Below, piece by piece: positions 7,594 to 15,587 of a stretch of 64,000 nt of DNA (positions are counted from its first letter, which is position 1; each line of letters opens with the position of its first letter). The DNA is taken from NCBI GenBank assembly GCA_035493475.1, contig DATJIF010000103.1, positions 15,529 through 79,528 of the forward strand, given 5' to 3'. The translations under genes were made by a program, and so were the position numbers. This DNA comes from Actinospica sp035493475 (lineage in GTDB: Bacteria > Actinomycetota > Actinomycetes > Streptomycetales > Catenulisporaceae). Below the pieces are notes generated by a model. The model ran no database searches. It worked only from the letters and a program-made list of their open reading frames with translations, and had not been told where the DNA came from.

Positions 7594-8586
7594 ATGGCTC
7601 GTCTCCAGCGTCCGCATCGGGTGGCCGTGCTCGCACTGCCCGGCGTCGTGCCCTTCGAACTCTCGATACCGGCGCGGATTTTCGGCGGCGCGCGCGACGT
7701 CCGGCACGGGAATCGGCCGCTCTACGAGGTCGTGACCTGCACGGTCGACGGCGCCCCGGTGCGAACCGATGCGGATTTCACCATCAGCGTGGACCACGAC
7801 GCGTCCGTGCTGGCCACTGCGGACTCAGTGGTGATCCCGCCTTCGCACGCGCTCGAATTGATCATCGACTCCGGCGGGATGCTGGCTGAGCCGGTGCTGC
7901 GCGCGCTCAAGGAGATCCGGCCGGGCACGCGGCTGATCGCGATCTGCACGGGGGCCTTCGTGTTCGCGGCGGCCGGGCTGCTCGACGGCCGCCAGGCCGC
8001 GACGCACTGGGCCGAGGCCTCGACGTTGCAGGCGCTGTTCCCTCAGGTCCACGTGGACGCCGACGTACTGTTCATCGACGACGGCGACATGCTCACGTCC
8101 GCGGGCGTAGCTGCCGGAATCGACCTGTGCCTGCACGTGATCCGGCGCGATCACGGCAGCGCGGTGGCGAATTTCGCGGCGCGGCTCTGCGTCGTGCCGC
8201 CACGTCGCGAGGGCGGCCAGGCGCAGTACGTGCAGCGTCCGGTGCCCGAGGTCGACGACGGTGGTACGGCGGCGACCCGCGCGTGGGCGATCGAGCACCT
8301 CGGCCGCCCACTCAGCCTCGCCGAACTCGCGGCGCACGCCGGGACGAGCGTGCGCACCTTCACTCGCCGATTCCGCGCCGAGACCGGGCTCAGCCCCGGT
8401 GCCTGGCTCGCCGCGCAACGCCTCGACTACGCACGTCACCTGCTTGAGGACTCCGAACTGTCGGTCGATCAGGTCGCCGAGCACGCCGGGCTCGGCACCG
8501 GCGCCAATCTCCGCCAACAGTTGCGTCTCACGTCCGGCGTCTCCCCGACCGCGTACCGCCGCGCGTTCCGATCCCTGGAGGTCTGA
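7594..8586 (+). CDS. GlxA family transcriptional regulator (DJ-1/PfpI plus AraC HTH)
   Basis: A 330-residue two-domain regulator. Residues about 8-190 form a class I glutamine amidotransferase-like (DJ-1/PfpI) domain with a nucleophile-elbow Cys in ICTGAF; residues about 225-325 are an AraC helix-turn-helix domain (LSLAELAAHAGTSVRTFTRR, GLSPGAWLAAQRLDYARHLL). Such proteins act as transcription factors; the amidotransferase-like part is thought to sense ligands rather than catalyse. Two bases separate it from the next gene, a DHFR-like reductase, so they share a transcript. Confidence 0.9.
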   Translation: MARLQRPHRVAVLALPGVVPFELSIPARIFGGARDVRHGNRPLYEVVTCTVDGAPVRTDADFTISVDHDASVLATADSVVIPPSHALELIIDSGGMLAEPVLRALKEIRPGTRLIAICTGAFVFAAAGLLDGRQAATHWAEASTLQALFPQVHVDADVLFIDDGDMLTSAGVAAGIDLCLHVIRRDHGSAVANFAARLCVVPPRREGGQAQYVQRPVPEVDDGGTAATRAWAIEHLGRPLSLAELAAHAGTSVRTFTRRFRAETGLSPGAWLAAQRLDYARHLLEDSELSVDQVAEHAGLGTGANLRQQLRLTSGVSPTAYRRAFRSLEV

Positions 8587-8588
8587 CC

Positions 8589-9149
8589 ATGACTGCCAAG
8601 TTGGTCTACATCGCCATCGCGTCTCTCGACGGATACATCGAGGACGCGGACGGCTCGTTCACCTGGGCGGAGCCTTATCCCGACCTGCTCGCGCACGTGA
8701 ACGCACTCGTTCGGCCCATTGGTACGTATCTTTACGGCCGCCGCATGTACGAGACGATGGTCTTCTGGGAGACCGTCGAGGTCGACGCGCTCGATCCCGG
8801 AAGCCGTGACTTCACCGGCATCTGGCGCCAGGCCGACAAGATCGTCTACTCGCGCACGCTGCAGAATCGGTCGAGTTCGGATACGCAGATCGTCCGCGAA
8901 TTCGACGCCGACGCGGTCCGGAAGCTCAAGGAGTCGTCAGCACGCGACATCACGGTCGGCGGTGCGGACCTCGCGCGCCAGGCGATGGCGGCCGGGCTAG
9001 TCGACGAATGCCACCTGTTCCTGCACCCGATCATCGTCGGTGGCGGAAAAAGCGCGCTGCCGGACGGAGTTCGCATCGATCTCGAACTGCTGGAACAGCG
9101 CCGATTCAGCCATGGTGTCGTCTATCTCCATTACGGAGTCCGCAATTAG
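8589..9149 (+). CDS. dihydrofolate reductase family protein (RibD C-terminal-like)
   Basis: A 186-residue single-domain protein of the DHFR/RibD_C fold: N-terminal strand KLVYIAIASLDGYIEDADGS, TYLYGRRMYETM, KIVYSRTL, the NADPH-binding DITVGGADLARQAM and the C-terminal DECHLFLHPIIVGGGKSALP. Members use NADPH but most have no assigned substrate; it is not a housekeeping folA. It follows the GlxA-type regulator by two bases and ends abutting the convergent DUF72 gene. Confidence 0.88.
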   Translation: MTAKLVYIAIASLDGYIEDADGSFTWAEPYPDLLAHVNALVRPIGTYLYGRRMYETMVFWETVEVDALDPGSRDFTGIWRQADKIVYSRTLQNRSSSDTQIVREFDADAVRKLKESSARDITVGGADLARQAMAAGLVDECHLFLHPIIVGGGKSALPDGVRIDLELLEQRRFSHGVVYLHYGVRN

Positions 9150-10004
9150 CTAGAACAGCGTCGGCGGGCCGGCGGGTATCGGCTCGGGCAGCAGTTCCAA
9201 CTCCGGCACGAGAGCGCGCACCTCGTCGTGGAAACGGCGTGCGAGGATCGGCGCGTCCATGTTGTTCGGCGTGTGGATGAACACTGTCGGAGACCGGTCT
9301 TCACGCAGCCAGCCTGCGACGACGTCGAGCCACGGCTGCCAGCCATCGACCGTGAGCTTCTCGTCGTCGCGGCCGATGAAGCGGACCACGGGATGCTCCG
9401 TCAGCACGTGCGCACGACGCGGCAGACGCGGCTTCTTCACCCACGCCTCGCGCTCGTCGTCGGTCGTGGGCGGGGTCGCGAACATCACCGTCGAGTCGAA
9501 ATTCACCCACTCCGCGCCGAATTCGTTCAGCAGCCCACTGAGACTCTGCTCCCACCGCCGAGACTCGTAGAACGCGATATGCCGCACTTCGACCGCATAT
9601 CGATGCTTACGCGGCATCCGATGCAAGAACGCTGCCAACGCGCTCATATCGGCGGGCCCGAACGACGGCGGCAACTGCACCCACAGTGCGTGCACGCGCG
9701 TCCCGAGCGGCTCGATCACGTTCAGGAACGCGCGCACCGGTTCCTCGACGTTCGTCAGTCGACGATCATGCGTTACCGGACGCGGCAGCTTGAGGATGAA
9801 CCGGAAGTCGGGCTCCGTCTGCTCCACCCACGATCGCACCGTTTCGGGCGTCGGCGTCGCGTAGAACGTCGTGTTCCCCTCGACTGCGTTGCAGAACGTG
9901 GAGTACGCGCGCAGCCGCTCACGCTGTGGCAACGGCTGCGGCATGTGCCGTCCCGGCCACGTCGCATGCGACCACATCGCGCACCCGACATGGAGTTTTC
10001 TCAT
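9150..10004 (-). CDS. DUF72 domain-containing protein
   Basis: A 284-residue cytosolic protein of the DUF72 (YecE) family, which has a TIM-barrel fold and unknown activity. Recognisable blocks are LHVGCAMWSHATWPG at the N-terminus, YSTFCNAVEGNTTFYATP, FRFILKLPRPVTHD, LWVQLPPSF, RYAVEVRH and the C-terminal VFIHTPNN. The FRF-x-x-K-x-P block and the acidic VEVRH are the conserved features of the family. It is divergent from the FolD-like gene. Confidence 0.88.
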   Translation of the reverse strand: MRKLHVGCAMWSHATWPGRHMPQPLPQRERLRAYSTFCNAVEGNTTFYATPTPETVRSWVEQTEPDFRFILKLPRPVTHDRRLTNVEEPVRAFLNVIEPLGTRVHALWVQLPPSFGPADMSALAAFLHRMPRKHRYAVEVRHIAFYESRRWEQSLSGLLNEFGAEWVNFDSTVMFATPPTTDDEREAWVKKPRLPRRAHVLTEHPVVRFIGRDDEKLTVDGWQPWLDVVAGWLREDRSPTVFIHTPNNMDAPILARRFHDEVRALVPELELLPEPIPAGPPTLF

Positions 10005-10081
10005 GCGATGAGCCTACCGAAGCGCGCGGCGGCGTATTTCCCGGCGACCGCTGAACAGGATCGATACAGTGGTCGCGGGCC

Positions 10082-10109
10082 GTGACTGGCGCTTGAGATG
10101 GACTACCAT
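10082..10109 (+). promoter_or_regulatory. candidate promoter of the FolD-like gene
   Basis: GTGACT (10082-10087) and TACCAT (10104-10109) are separated by 16 bp, resembling actinomycete -35/-10 boxes, in the 181-bp spacer between divergent DUF72 and FolD genes. This is weak pattern matching only. Confidence 0.25.
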
Positions 10110-10185
10110 CGGGAAGCGGCCCGGCCGAGTCCGGCCCCTGCCGTGCGCCTGGGCGAACGCCGACGACGACCCAGGAGTTCCGCAC

Positions 10186-11052
10186 ATGGCCACGACGCCC
10201 CCCGGCCGCCTCATGGACGGCACCGCTCTCGCCGCACGCACGCTCGCCGAAACCGCAGCGCGCGCAGCGGCATTCACCGAACGCACCGGCTACGCGCCGT
10301 GCCTCGCGACCGTGCTCGTCGGCGACGACCCCGCCTCGGCCACGTACGTGCGCATGAAGCAGAACCGCTCCCGGAAGGCGGGTATCGCGTCGCGGCACGT
10401 CGAGCTTCCCGCCACGTCCAGCACCGCGCAGGTCGTGGATGCCATCGCCGAGCTGTCCGCGGACGAGTCGGTGCACGGGATCCTGCTCCAGCATCCGTGC
10501 CCGCCCGCCGTGGACGAACGTGCCGCGTTCGAGGCGATCGCCCCGGCCAAGGACGTGGACGGCGTGACCCTTCACTCGTTCGCGACCATGAGTTTCGGGA
10601 TCCCAGGGCCCGCCTCGTGCACGCCGGCGGGCATCATGCGACTGCTCGACGAGTACGAGGTCGACATCAGCGGGAAGCGCGCGGTCGTGGTCGGACGCAG
10701 CCCGATCCTGGGCAAGCCGATCGGCATGCTGCTGCTGGGTCGCGACGCGACGGTCACCTACTGCCATTCGCGCACCCGCGACCTGCACGAGATCACGCGC
10801 GAGGCCGACATCCTCGTTGCCGCTGTCGGCAAGCCGCGCTTCATCCCGGGTCACGCGGTGAAGCCCGGCGCGGTCGTCATCGATGCCGGATACAACCCGG
10901 GCAACGTCGGCGATGTAGATTTCGACACCGCCCACGAACGCGCGAGCCTGATCACGCCCGTGCCAGGCGGCGTCGGTCCGATGACGATCGCGGTGCTCCT
11001 CGAACAGACCGTGACGGCCGCCGAGCGCCAGGCCGCCGACCGCAAGCTCTAG
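10186..11052 (+). CDS. folD: FolD-like methylenetetrahydrofolate dehydrogenase/cyclohydrolase
   Basis: A 288-residue protein with AGGAG placed 8 bases before ATG 10186. It has the catalytic YVRMKQNRSRKAG (YxxxK) segment, the Gln in LLQHPC, KDVDG, the NADP-binding GRSPILGKPIGMLLL and the C-terminal TPVPGGVGPMTIAVLLEQT. This enzyme family interconverts methylene-, methenyl- and 10-formyl-tetrahydrofolate. It is divergent: the usual QLPLP is QHPCPP and the region after KDVDG lacks the F-x-x-x-N-x-G pattern. It may therefore be a second, specialised FolD rather than the housekeeping copy. Confidence 0.85.
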   Translation: MATTPPGRLMDGTALAARTLAETAARAAAFTERTGYAPCLATVLVGDDPASATYVRMKQNRSRKAGIASRHVELPATSSTAQVVDAIAELSADESVHGILLQHPCPPAVDERAAFEAIAPAKDVDGVTLHSFATMSFGIPGPASCTPAGIMRLLDEYEVDISGKRAVVVGRSPILGKPIGMLLLGRDATVTYCHSRTRDLHEITREADILVAAVGKPRFIPGHAVKPGAVVIDAGYNPGNVGDVDFDTAHERASLITPVPGGVGPMTIAVLLEQTVTAAERQAADRKL

Positions 11053-11054
11053 AT

Positions 11055-11930
11055 CTAGATCCGCGCCGCCGCGAGGTCGACCCACGTGTCGACCTCGTCA
11101 GGCGGGAAATGTCGGATCGCCCAATCCGTCATCCGCAGACCCATATGCGCCCACGCCGATCGCAGCACGTCATCAGGCAGAGCGTCGAGCAGCGCGTCTA
11201 GGCGGTCGACGACTACGCGTTCGGCGCCCGCCGGATGAATGCCGAATCGCAGCGTGACGAGGTCGAATCCCGCAGCTCCCCTGCCCGCGCCGTCCCAGTC
11301 GATCACGCCGGTCAGCACACTGTCGCGACTCAGCATGTTGCCCGGATGAAAGTCCTGGTGGACGACGTCGTCTCCCCACATCGACTCGTCGCACTCGGCA
11401 CCGATCGCGCGGACTCGCCGCTCCAACTCGGCAGTTCGCGCACTGAATCGGCGCAGCGGTTCGTGCAGGCAGTATCCGGGCCCGTCGGCACGCAGATAGA
11501 GCGCGTTGCGCGGCACGTCTGGTCGCTCGGCTAAGGCACCCACGTGCAGCGCGTGGACCGCAAGCACCTGGTCGAAGAGACGCTCGTCCAGGTAGTCGAT
11601 CTTGCTGCCCGGCAACAGCTCCTGCGCCGTGACGACAGCCGTTCCAACCTGCATGACAAGCTCCGTCGCGGGCGCCGGATACCCGCACGCACGCAGCACC
11701 TCAACCGCCGCGAGAGGCCCGGCTCGCATGTCTTTTTCGTCGTAGTCGGGCCGCCACTTGAGAACGCCCTCGTGGCCGTCGGGCCAGCGAACCCGCGCAG
11801 CCCCGACCTGCCCGCCGTCCAAGACCCCTGAGACGACAAGTTCGACACCCGCCGCCTCACGGAGCGCGGCGAGCATCCGTGCGGCGTCGAGTCGCTGAAC
11901 CCTGGGAAACGTCCCCGCTTCGTCCTCCAT
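11055..11930 (-). CDS. phosphotransferase family protein (aminoglycoside/homoserine-kinase-like)
   Basis: A 291-residue kinase of the APH fold. It carries the Brenner catalytic motif VVHQDFHPGN and the metal-binding TGVIDWDGAGRG; Lys58 in GVLKWRP is the likely ATP lysine. Such enzymes phosphorylate small molecules, including antibiotics; the substrate is unknown. ATG 11930 follows GAGG. Codon 133 (11532-11534) is the very rare leucine codon TTA, which would make full translation depend on the bldA-like tRNA in this window. The gene converges on the FolD-like gene with a 2-bp gap. Confidence 0.82.
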   Translation of the reverse strand: MEDEAGTFPRVQRLDAARMLAALREAAGVELVVSGVLDGGQVGAARVRWPDGHEGVLKWRPDYDEKDMRAGPLAAVEVLRACGYPAPATELVMQVGTAVVTAQELLPGSKIDYLDERLFDQVLAVHALHVGALAERPDVPRNALYLRADGPGYCLHEPLRRFSARTAELERRVRAIGAECDESMWGDDVVHQDFHPGNMLSRDSVLTGVIDWDGAGRGAAGFDLVTLRFGIHPAGAERVVVDRLDALLDALPDDVLRSAWAHMGLRMTDWAIRHFPPDEVDTWVDLAAARI

Positions 11931-11994
11931 CCCCACCTCAATAACGATAACTGGGCCCTCACATCCGTGGACATGTGTCGCTACGATCCCAAGC

Positions 11995-12756
11995 ATGGAG
12001 GGGATGAACGGGATCACTACCAGACAACTGCTGACGATGAAGATCCACATCGTCGACTCGAACTGGAGCACGGAGGGTCTGCGGGCGATGCTCGCGGCCG
12101 TGATCGCCAGCTTCGACGACGCTGAACGGGAGGCGATCCTCCGGGCCGAGCGGCTCGCCTCGCGCCTGCACGCCAAGGACGTGCGATCCGGCGGGCGGCC
12201 GTACGTGAACCACCTGCTGCGCGTGGCGATACGCGTCGCGCACTACTACCACGTCCGCGACATCGACGTTCTCACGGCGGCGCTGCTGCACGACGCCGTC
12301 GAGGACCATCCGGACGAGCTCGCCGACCTGGCCACAGATGCCGAGCGCGCCGAAGGCCAGACGGCGGCCGCGCTCGCGGTGCTGGGCCGGGCGTTCAGTC
12401 CGCGGATGGGGCGGCTGGTCAGCGCGGTCACCAATCCGGACATCGACAAGGCGCTGACGCTTGCGGAGCGGCAGGAGCTCTACCGCCTGCACGTCGTAGA
12501 GAGCCTCGATCGGGAGCCGTGGGCCCGCGTCATCAAACTCTCGGACTTCACCGACAACGGCGTGGGCATCATGTGGACCCTGACGCACGACAAGGCCAAG
12601 CGGCTCGCGGCGAAGTACGCGCCGCTCGTGCCGCAGATGCTCGACTTCGCGCAGCGGTCCGACACGCCGCTGGACTTCGAGGCGAAATCCCGCATCCTGG
12701 GCCAGTTGAGGAACGCCGAGAAGAATTTCGCGGCGATTCTCGACGAGGGCGAGTGA
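11995..12756 (+). CDS. HD-domain phosphohydrolase, Rel/SpoT hydrolase type
   Basis: A 253-residue protein with a Rel/SpoT-like HD domain at about residues 40-190: YVNHLLRVA supplies the first His, LLHDAVEDH is the H-D-x-x-E-D signature and VIKLSDFTDN matches the later Asp/Asn pair. There is no synthetase, TGS or ACT domain, so the architecture is that of a small alarmone hydrolase (MESH-like), which would degrade (p)ppGpp or a related nucleotide. This is known for the family but not proven here. It is divergent from the phosphotransferase gene across 64 bp. Confidence 0.78.
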   Translation: MEGMNGITTRQLLTMKIHIVDSNWSTEGLRAMLAAVIASFDDAEREAILRAERLASRLHAKDVRSGGRPYVNHLLRVAIRVAHYYHVRDIDVLTAALLHDAVEDHPDELADLATDAERAEGQTAAALAVLGRAFSPRMGRLVSAVTNPDIDKALTLAERQELYRLHVVESLDREPWARVIKLSDFTDNGVGIMWTLTHDKAKRLAAKYAPLVPQMLDFAQRSDTPLDFEAKSRILGQLRNAEKNFAAILDEGE

Positions 12757-12826
12757 TCCACAGAGAACTCCCGTACTTCCCGGAATCCGGGCGGAACCAA
12801 GCGGGTTCGGCCGTCGTCGAAGTGCC

Positions 12827-13333
12827 ATGAAACGTCGACTGGCCGACCCGCTGACCCCGCTCCTTCCCGTCGCCCGCGTGGCCGTCGTCGGGCTCGTCGC
12901 GGCAGCCGGAGCGCTCATCGCCGTGCACGCCGCCGCCAGTCCGGCGCCCGCACACCCTTCGCCGACAGCCGCTGTCCGGAAGCTCGTGGCGACCCCGAGC
13001 AATCCTCAGCTCAAGACCGCTCTCGCTCCGATGACCATCACCGATCAGGCCGAGATCACGCGCGTGGCGGACATCATCAATGCCCTGCCCCCGGCGCCGA
13101 CCGGCGTGTTCAATTGCCCGGTCGACTGGGGCGCCCGCCTTCGGCTCGACTTCGAATCCAGCGACGGCAAGGCCGTCGAGCAGGTCTCGATGGAAGCCGG
13201 CGGCTGCGGAGGAACGGAAATCACGCTCAACGGCACGAAGCAGCCGAACCGGGCCAGCGGGCTCGACACGATCAAGCAGGTCGAGGCCGTCTTCGGCGCG
13301 AACTGGCAGTTCACGCCGTCGTTCCTGCACTGA
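12827..13333 (+). CDS. secreted protein of unknown function
   Basis: A 168-residue protein. Residues 1-42 are basic then hydrophobic (VARVAVVGLVAAAGALIAVH), giving a signal peptide with likely cleavage after AAA or AHP, followed by a mature domain of about 120 residues. Two cysteines (VFNCPVDWG and AGGCGGTEI) could form a disulfide; the pattern F-N-C-P-x-D-x-G is seen in other actinobacterial exported proteins of unknown role. It follows the HD gene by 70 bp. Confidence 0.7.
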   Translation: MKRRLADPLTPLLPVARVAVVGLVAAAGALIAVHAAASPAPAHPSPTAAVRKLVATPSNPQLKTALAPMTITDQAEITRVADIINALPPAPTGVFNCPVDWGARLRLDFESSDGKAVEQVSMEAGGCGGTEITLNGTKQPNRASGLDTIKQVEAVFGANWQFTPSFLH

Positions 13334-13368
13334 GGCCGCACTAAGACCACGCTGAGACTGCGCGCGAT

Positions 13369-13848
13369 CTAGTCTCGTTCCTCTATCACGGCCCGGAGCT
13401 GCTCGCGGAGCAGCTCCGCCGCCGCGTCCTCCAGCGGGCTGACGAACCGGCGCTCCGCCTCGTCGCTCGCCTGCAGCGCCTGCCTGAACAGCCCGTGGCC
13501 GCTCTCCGTGAACTCGACGACGTTGCGCCGCCGGTCCTCCGCGGACGGCCTGCGCACGACCACGGACTTGGCCTCCAGCGCGTCGATCAGCGCGACCATC
13601 GTCGTCCGATCGATGCCCAGGCGGCGCGCCACGTCCTGCTGCGAGGTCGCGCCCATCTGGTCGAGCACGACCAGGACGCCCAGCTCACGGCCGTTGACGC
13701 CGTACGGCTCCAGCGCGGCCGCGGTCATCTCCGTGAGCCGCTGCTGCGCGTGTTTGAGCAGGTAGCCGAGCCGATTGAGCTCGACACGCGGCTGCCCGGG
13801 CGCGTTCTCGACCTCATTCGCGGCTTCGTTCACGGCCTCGCTCGACAT
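13369..13848 (-). CDS. MarR family transcriptional regulator
   Basis: A 159-residue winged-helix regulator starting at ATG 13848. The recognition region reads TSQQDVARRLGIDRTTMVAL and the wing VVVRRPSAEDRRRNVVEFTE contains the D-R-R-x-x-x-V hallmark. It is divergent from an epimerase-like gene over 79 bp that contain a perfect 6-3-6 palindrome, so it most likely represses itself and that gene and responds to a small aromatic or phenolic ligand, as MarR proteins usually do. Confidence 0.88.
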   Translation of the reverse strand: MSSEAVNEAANEVENAPGQPRVELNRLGYLLKHAQQRLTEMTAAALEPYGVNGRELGVLVVLDQMGATSQQDVARRLGIDRTTMVALIDALEAKSVVVRRPSAEDRRRNVVEFTESGHGLFRQALQASDEAERRFVSPLEDAAAELLREQLRAVIEERD

Positions 13849-13875
13849 GAAACAAGGATAAGGTATACGCTGATC

Positions 13876-13890
13876 GTCAGTAGCACTGAC
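13876..13890. promoter_or_regulatory. perfect palindrome, candidate MarR operator
   Basis: GTCAGT (13876-13881), spacer AGC, ACTGAC (13885-13890): a perfect 6-bp inverted repeat within the 79-bp divergent spacer. On the minus strand it lies between TTGTCA-like and TATACC-like hexamers, so a bound dimer would cover the marR promoter. A further CTGACAG half-site lies about 10 bp downstream. Confidence 0.6.
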
Positions 13891-13927
13891 AATCACCCTT
13901 GCTGACAGATAGAGAAGGTGACGAACG

Positions 13928-14884
13928 ATGATCCTGATCACCGGCGGCCTCGGCTTCATCGGCTCCCACACCGCGCGTGCGCTGGTGGACCTCGGCGAGA
14001 GCTGCGTGCTCACGCAGCGGCGCGAACCCGAACCGAACGCGCTCCTCGCGGACGAGATCGGCAAGCGCGTATTCCTGGAACAGGTGGACGTCACGGACGA
14101 CACGGCGCTGCGCGAAGTCTGCGAGAAGTACCAGGTCACCGGCATCATCCATCTCGCCGGCGCCTTCTTCGGCGACCCGTTCGAGGACGTGCGCTCCAAC
14201 ATCGCGATGTTCTTCTCCGTCGTCGAGACCGCGCGGGCCCTCGGCATCCGCCGCGTCTGCATAGCCAGCACGATCGGCGTGTACGACGGAGGCGACGAGG
14301 GCGGGCTGCTCGAATCCATACCGCTGCCGATCAGCGCGACTCAGGGCATCGCGATGTCGAAGAAGATCAACGAGATCCTGCTCTCGCAGCTCGGTCCGGC
14401 GGCCGGCATCGAGCTCTTCGCGGCCCGGATCGGCGCGATCTGGGGGCCGCTCGGCCGTCCCGCGGCGCCGTTCTTCCCGACCTCGCAGCTGATCCACGCC
14501 GCCGCGGCGGGCCGGGACCTGGATCTCAGCACGCTGCCGGGCGGCCGGCTGCCGCGCGCCGACGACGGCCTCGACCTGATGTACGTGCGCGAATGCGGCC
14601 GCGCGCTCGCCCTGCTCCAGCTCGCCGAGCGGCTCGACTACCGCGTCTACAACGTCTCGTCGGGGCGGGTCACCACGAACCGGGAGATCGTCGAGGCGAT
14701 CAGCAAGGTCCTGCCCGAGACGCGCTTCGACCTGCCCGACGGAAACGACCCGGCCTTCATGCGCAGCCGCTCGTGGCTGGACACCGGCAGGCTCCGCGAG
14801 GACACCGGCTACCAGCCGGAGTACGACACCGAGCAGGCCGTCGCCGACTACCTCGCGTGGCTGCGGGCGGGCAATGAACGCTGA
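13928..14884 (+). CDS. NAD-dependent epimerase/dehydratase family protein
   Basis: A 318-residue extended SDR with an N-terminal Rossmann motif TGGLGFIGSHTARAL, VDVTDD and IIHLAGAFF, and the C-terminal sugar-nucleotide epimerase-like regions VRECGRALALLQLAE and VYNVSSGRVTTNREIVEAI. The usual catalytic YxxxK is not intact: around the Lys it reads GIAMSKKIN, with Ile at the Tyr position. It could be an atypical SDR using another acid or a non-catalytic NAD-binding protein. It is divergent from, and probably controlled by, the MarR regulator. Confidence 0.82.
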   Translation: MILITGGLGFIGSHTARALVDLGESCVLTQRREPEPNALLADEIGKRVFLEQVDVTDDTALREVCEKYQVTGIIHLAGAFFGDPFEDVRSNIAMFFSVVETARALGIRRVCIASTIGVYDGGDEGGLLESIPLPISATQGIAMSKKINEILLSQLGPAAGIELFAARIGAIWGPLGRPAAPFFPTSQLIHAAAAGRDLDLSTLPGGRLPRADDGLDLMYVRECGRALALLQLAERLDYRVYNVSSGRVTTNREIVEAISKVLPETRFDLPDGNDPAFMRSRSWLDTGRLREDTGYQPEYDTEQAVADYLAWLRAGNER

Positions 14885-14909
14885 CTCCGCGATCCGGCCC
14901 GGTGCGGGC

Positions 14910-15566
14910 TCAGCGCCGCTCCAGGTAGCGCAGCACGGCGACGACCCTGCGGTGCTCGTCCGCGCCCGGCTCCAGACCCAGCTTGCTGAAGACGTTGCCG
15001 ATGTGCTTCTCCACCGCCCCGTCCGAGACGACGAGCGCGCGGCCGATCGCCGCGTTCGAGCGCCCCTCGGCCATCAGCCCGAGCACCTCGAGCTCACGCG
15101 GCGTCAGCGAGGCGAGGGCCCGGTCCACGTTGGCGTTCAGCATCGCGGTGACGATCTCCGGGTCGAGCGCAGTGCCGCCCACCGCGACCCGGCCGAGCGC
15201 GTCCACGAACTCCGAGACGTCGGCCACGCGATCCTTCAGCAGATAGCCGAAGCCGCTCGCGCTGTGCTCCAGAAGACGCGCCGCGAACCGCGCCTCGACG
15301 TACTGCGAGAAGACCAGCACCCCGAGCTTCGGGTAGGCCGAGCGCAGTTCGAGCGCGGCCCGGATCCCCTCGTCGGTGAAGGTCGGCGGCATCCGGATGT
15401 CCATCACCACCGCGTCCGGGATGCCGTCCGGCACGCTCGCGCGCACCGCGGCGATCGCCGCCGCGGCGTCGCCGACCTGCGCGGACACCTCGTGTCCGCG
15501 CAGGGTGAGCAGTTGTGCCAGACCGGCCCGGAGGATCCCCGAATCCTCCGCGATGACCACGCGCAT
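14910..15566 (-). CDS. NarL/LuxR-type response regulator
   Basis: A 218-residue response regulator. The receiver domain (1-120) has the acidic pair in VVIAEDSG, the phospho-acceptor Asp in VVMDIRMPP and the switch Lys in YLLKDRV. The C-terminal LuxR helix-turn-helix is seen in LTPRELEVLGLMAEGRSNAA and VVSDGAVEKHIGNVFSKLGL. It lies 21 bp downstream of a histidine kinase gene on the same strand, so it receives phosphate from that kinase; target genes are unknown. Confidence 0.93.
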   Translation of the reverse strand: MRVVIAEDSGILRAGLAQLLTLRGHEVSAQVGDAAAAIAAVRASVPDGIPDAVVMDIRMPPTFTDEGIRAALELRSAYPKLGVLVFSQYVEARFAARLLEHSASGFGYLLKDRVADVSEFVDALGRVAVGGTALDPEIVTAMLNANVDRALASLTPRELEVLGLMAEGRSNAAIGRALVVSDGAVEKHIGNVFSKLGLEPGADEHRRVVAVLRYLERR

Positions 15567-15587
15567 GCCGACTCCCCGTCTCCCCGA

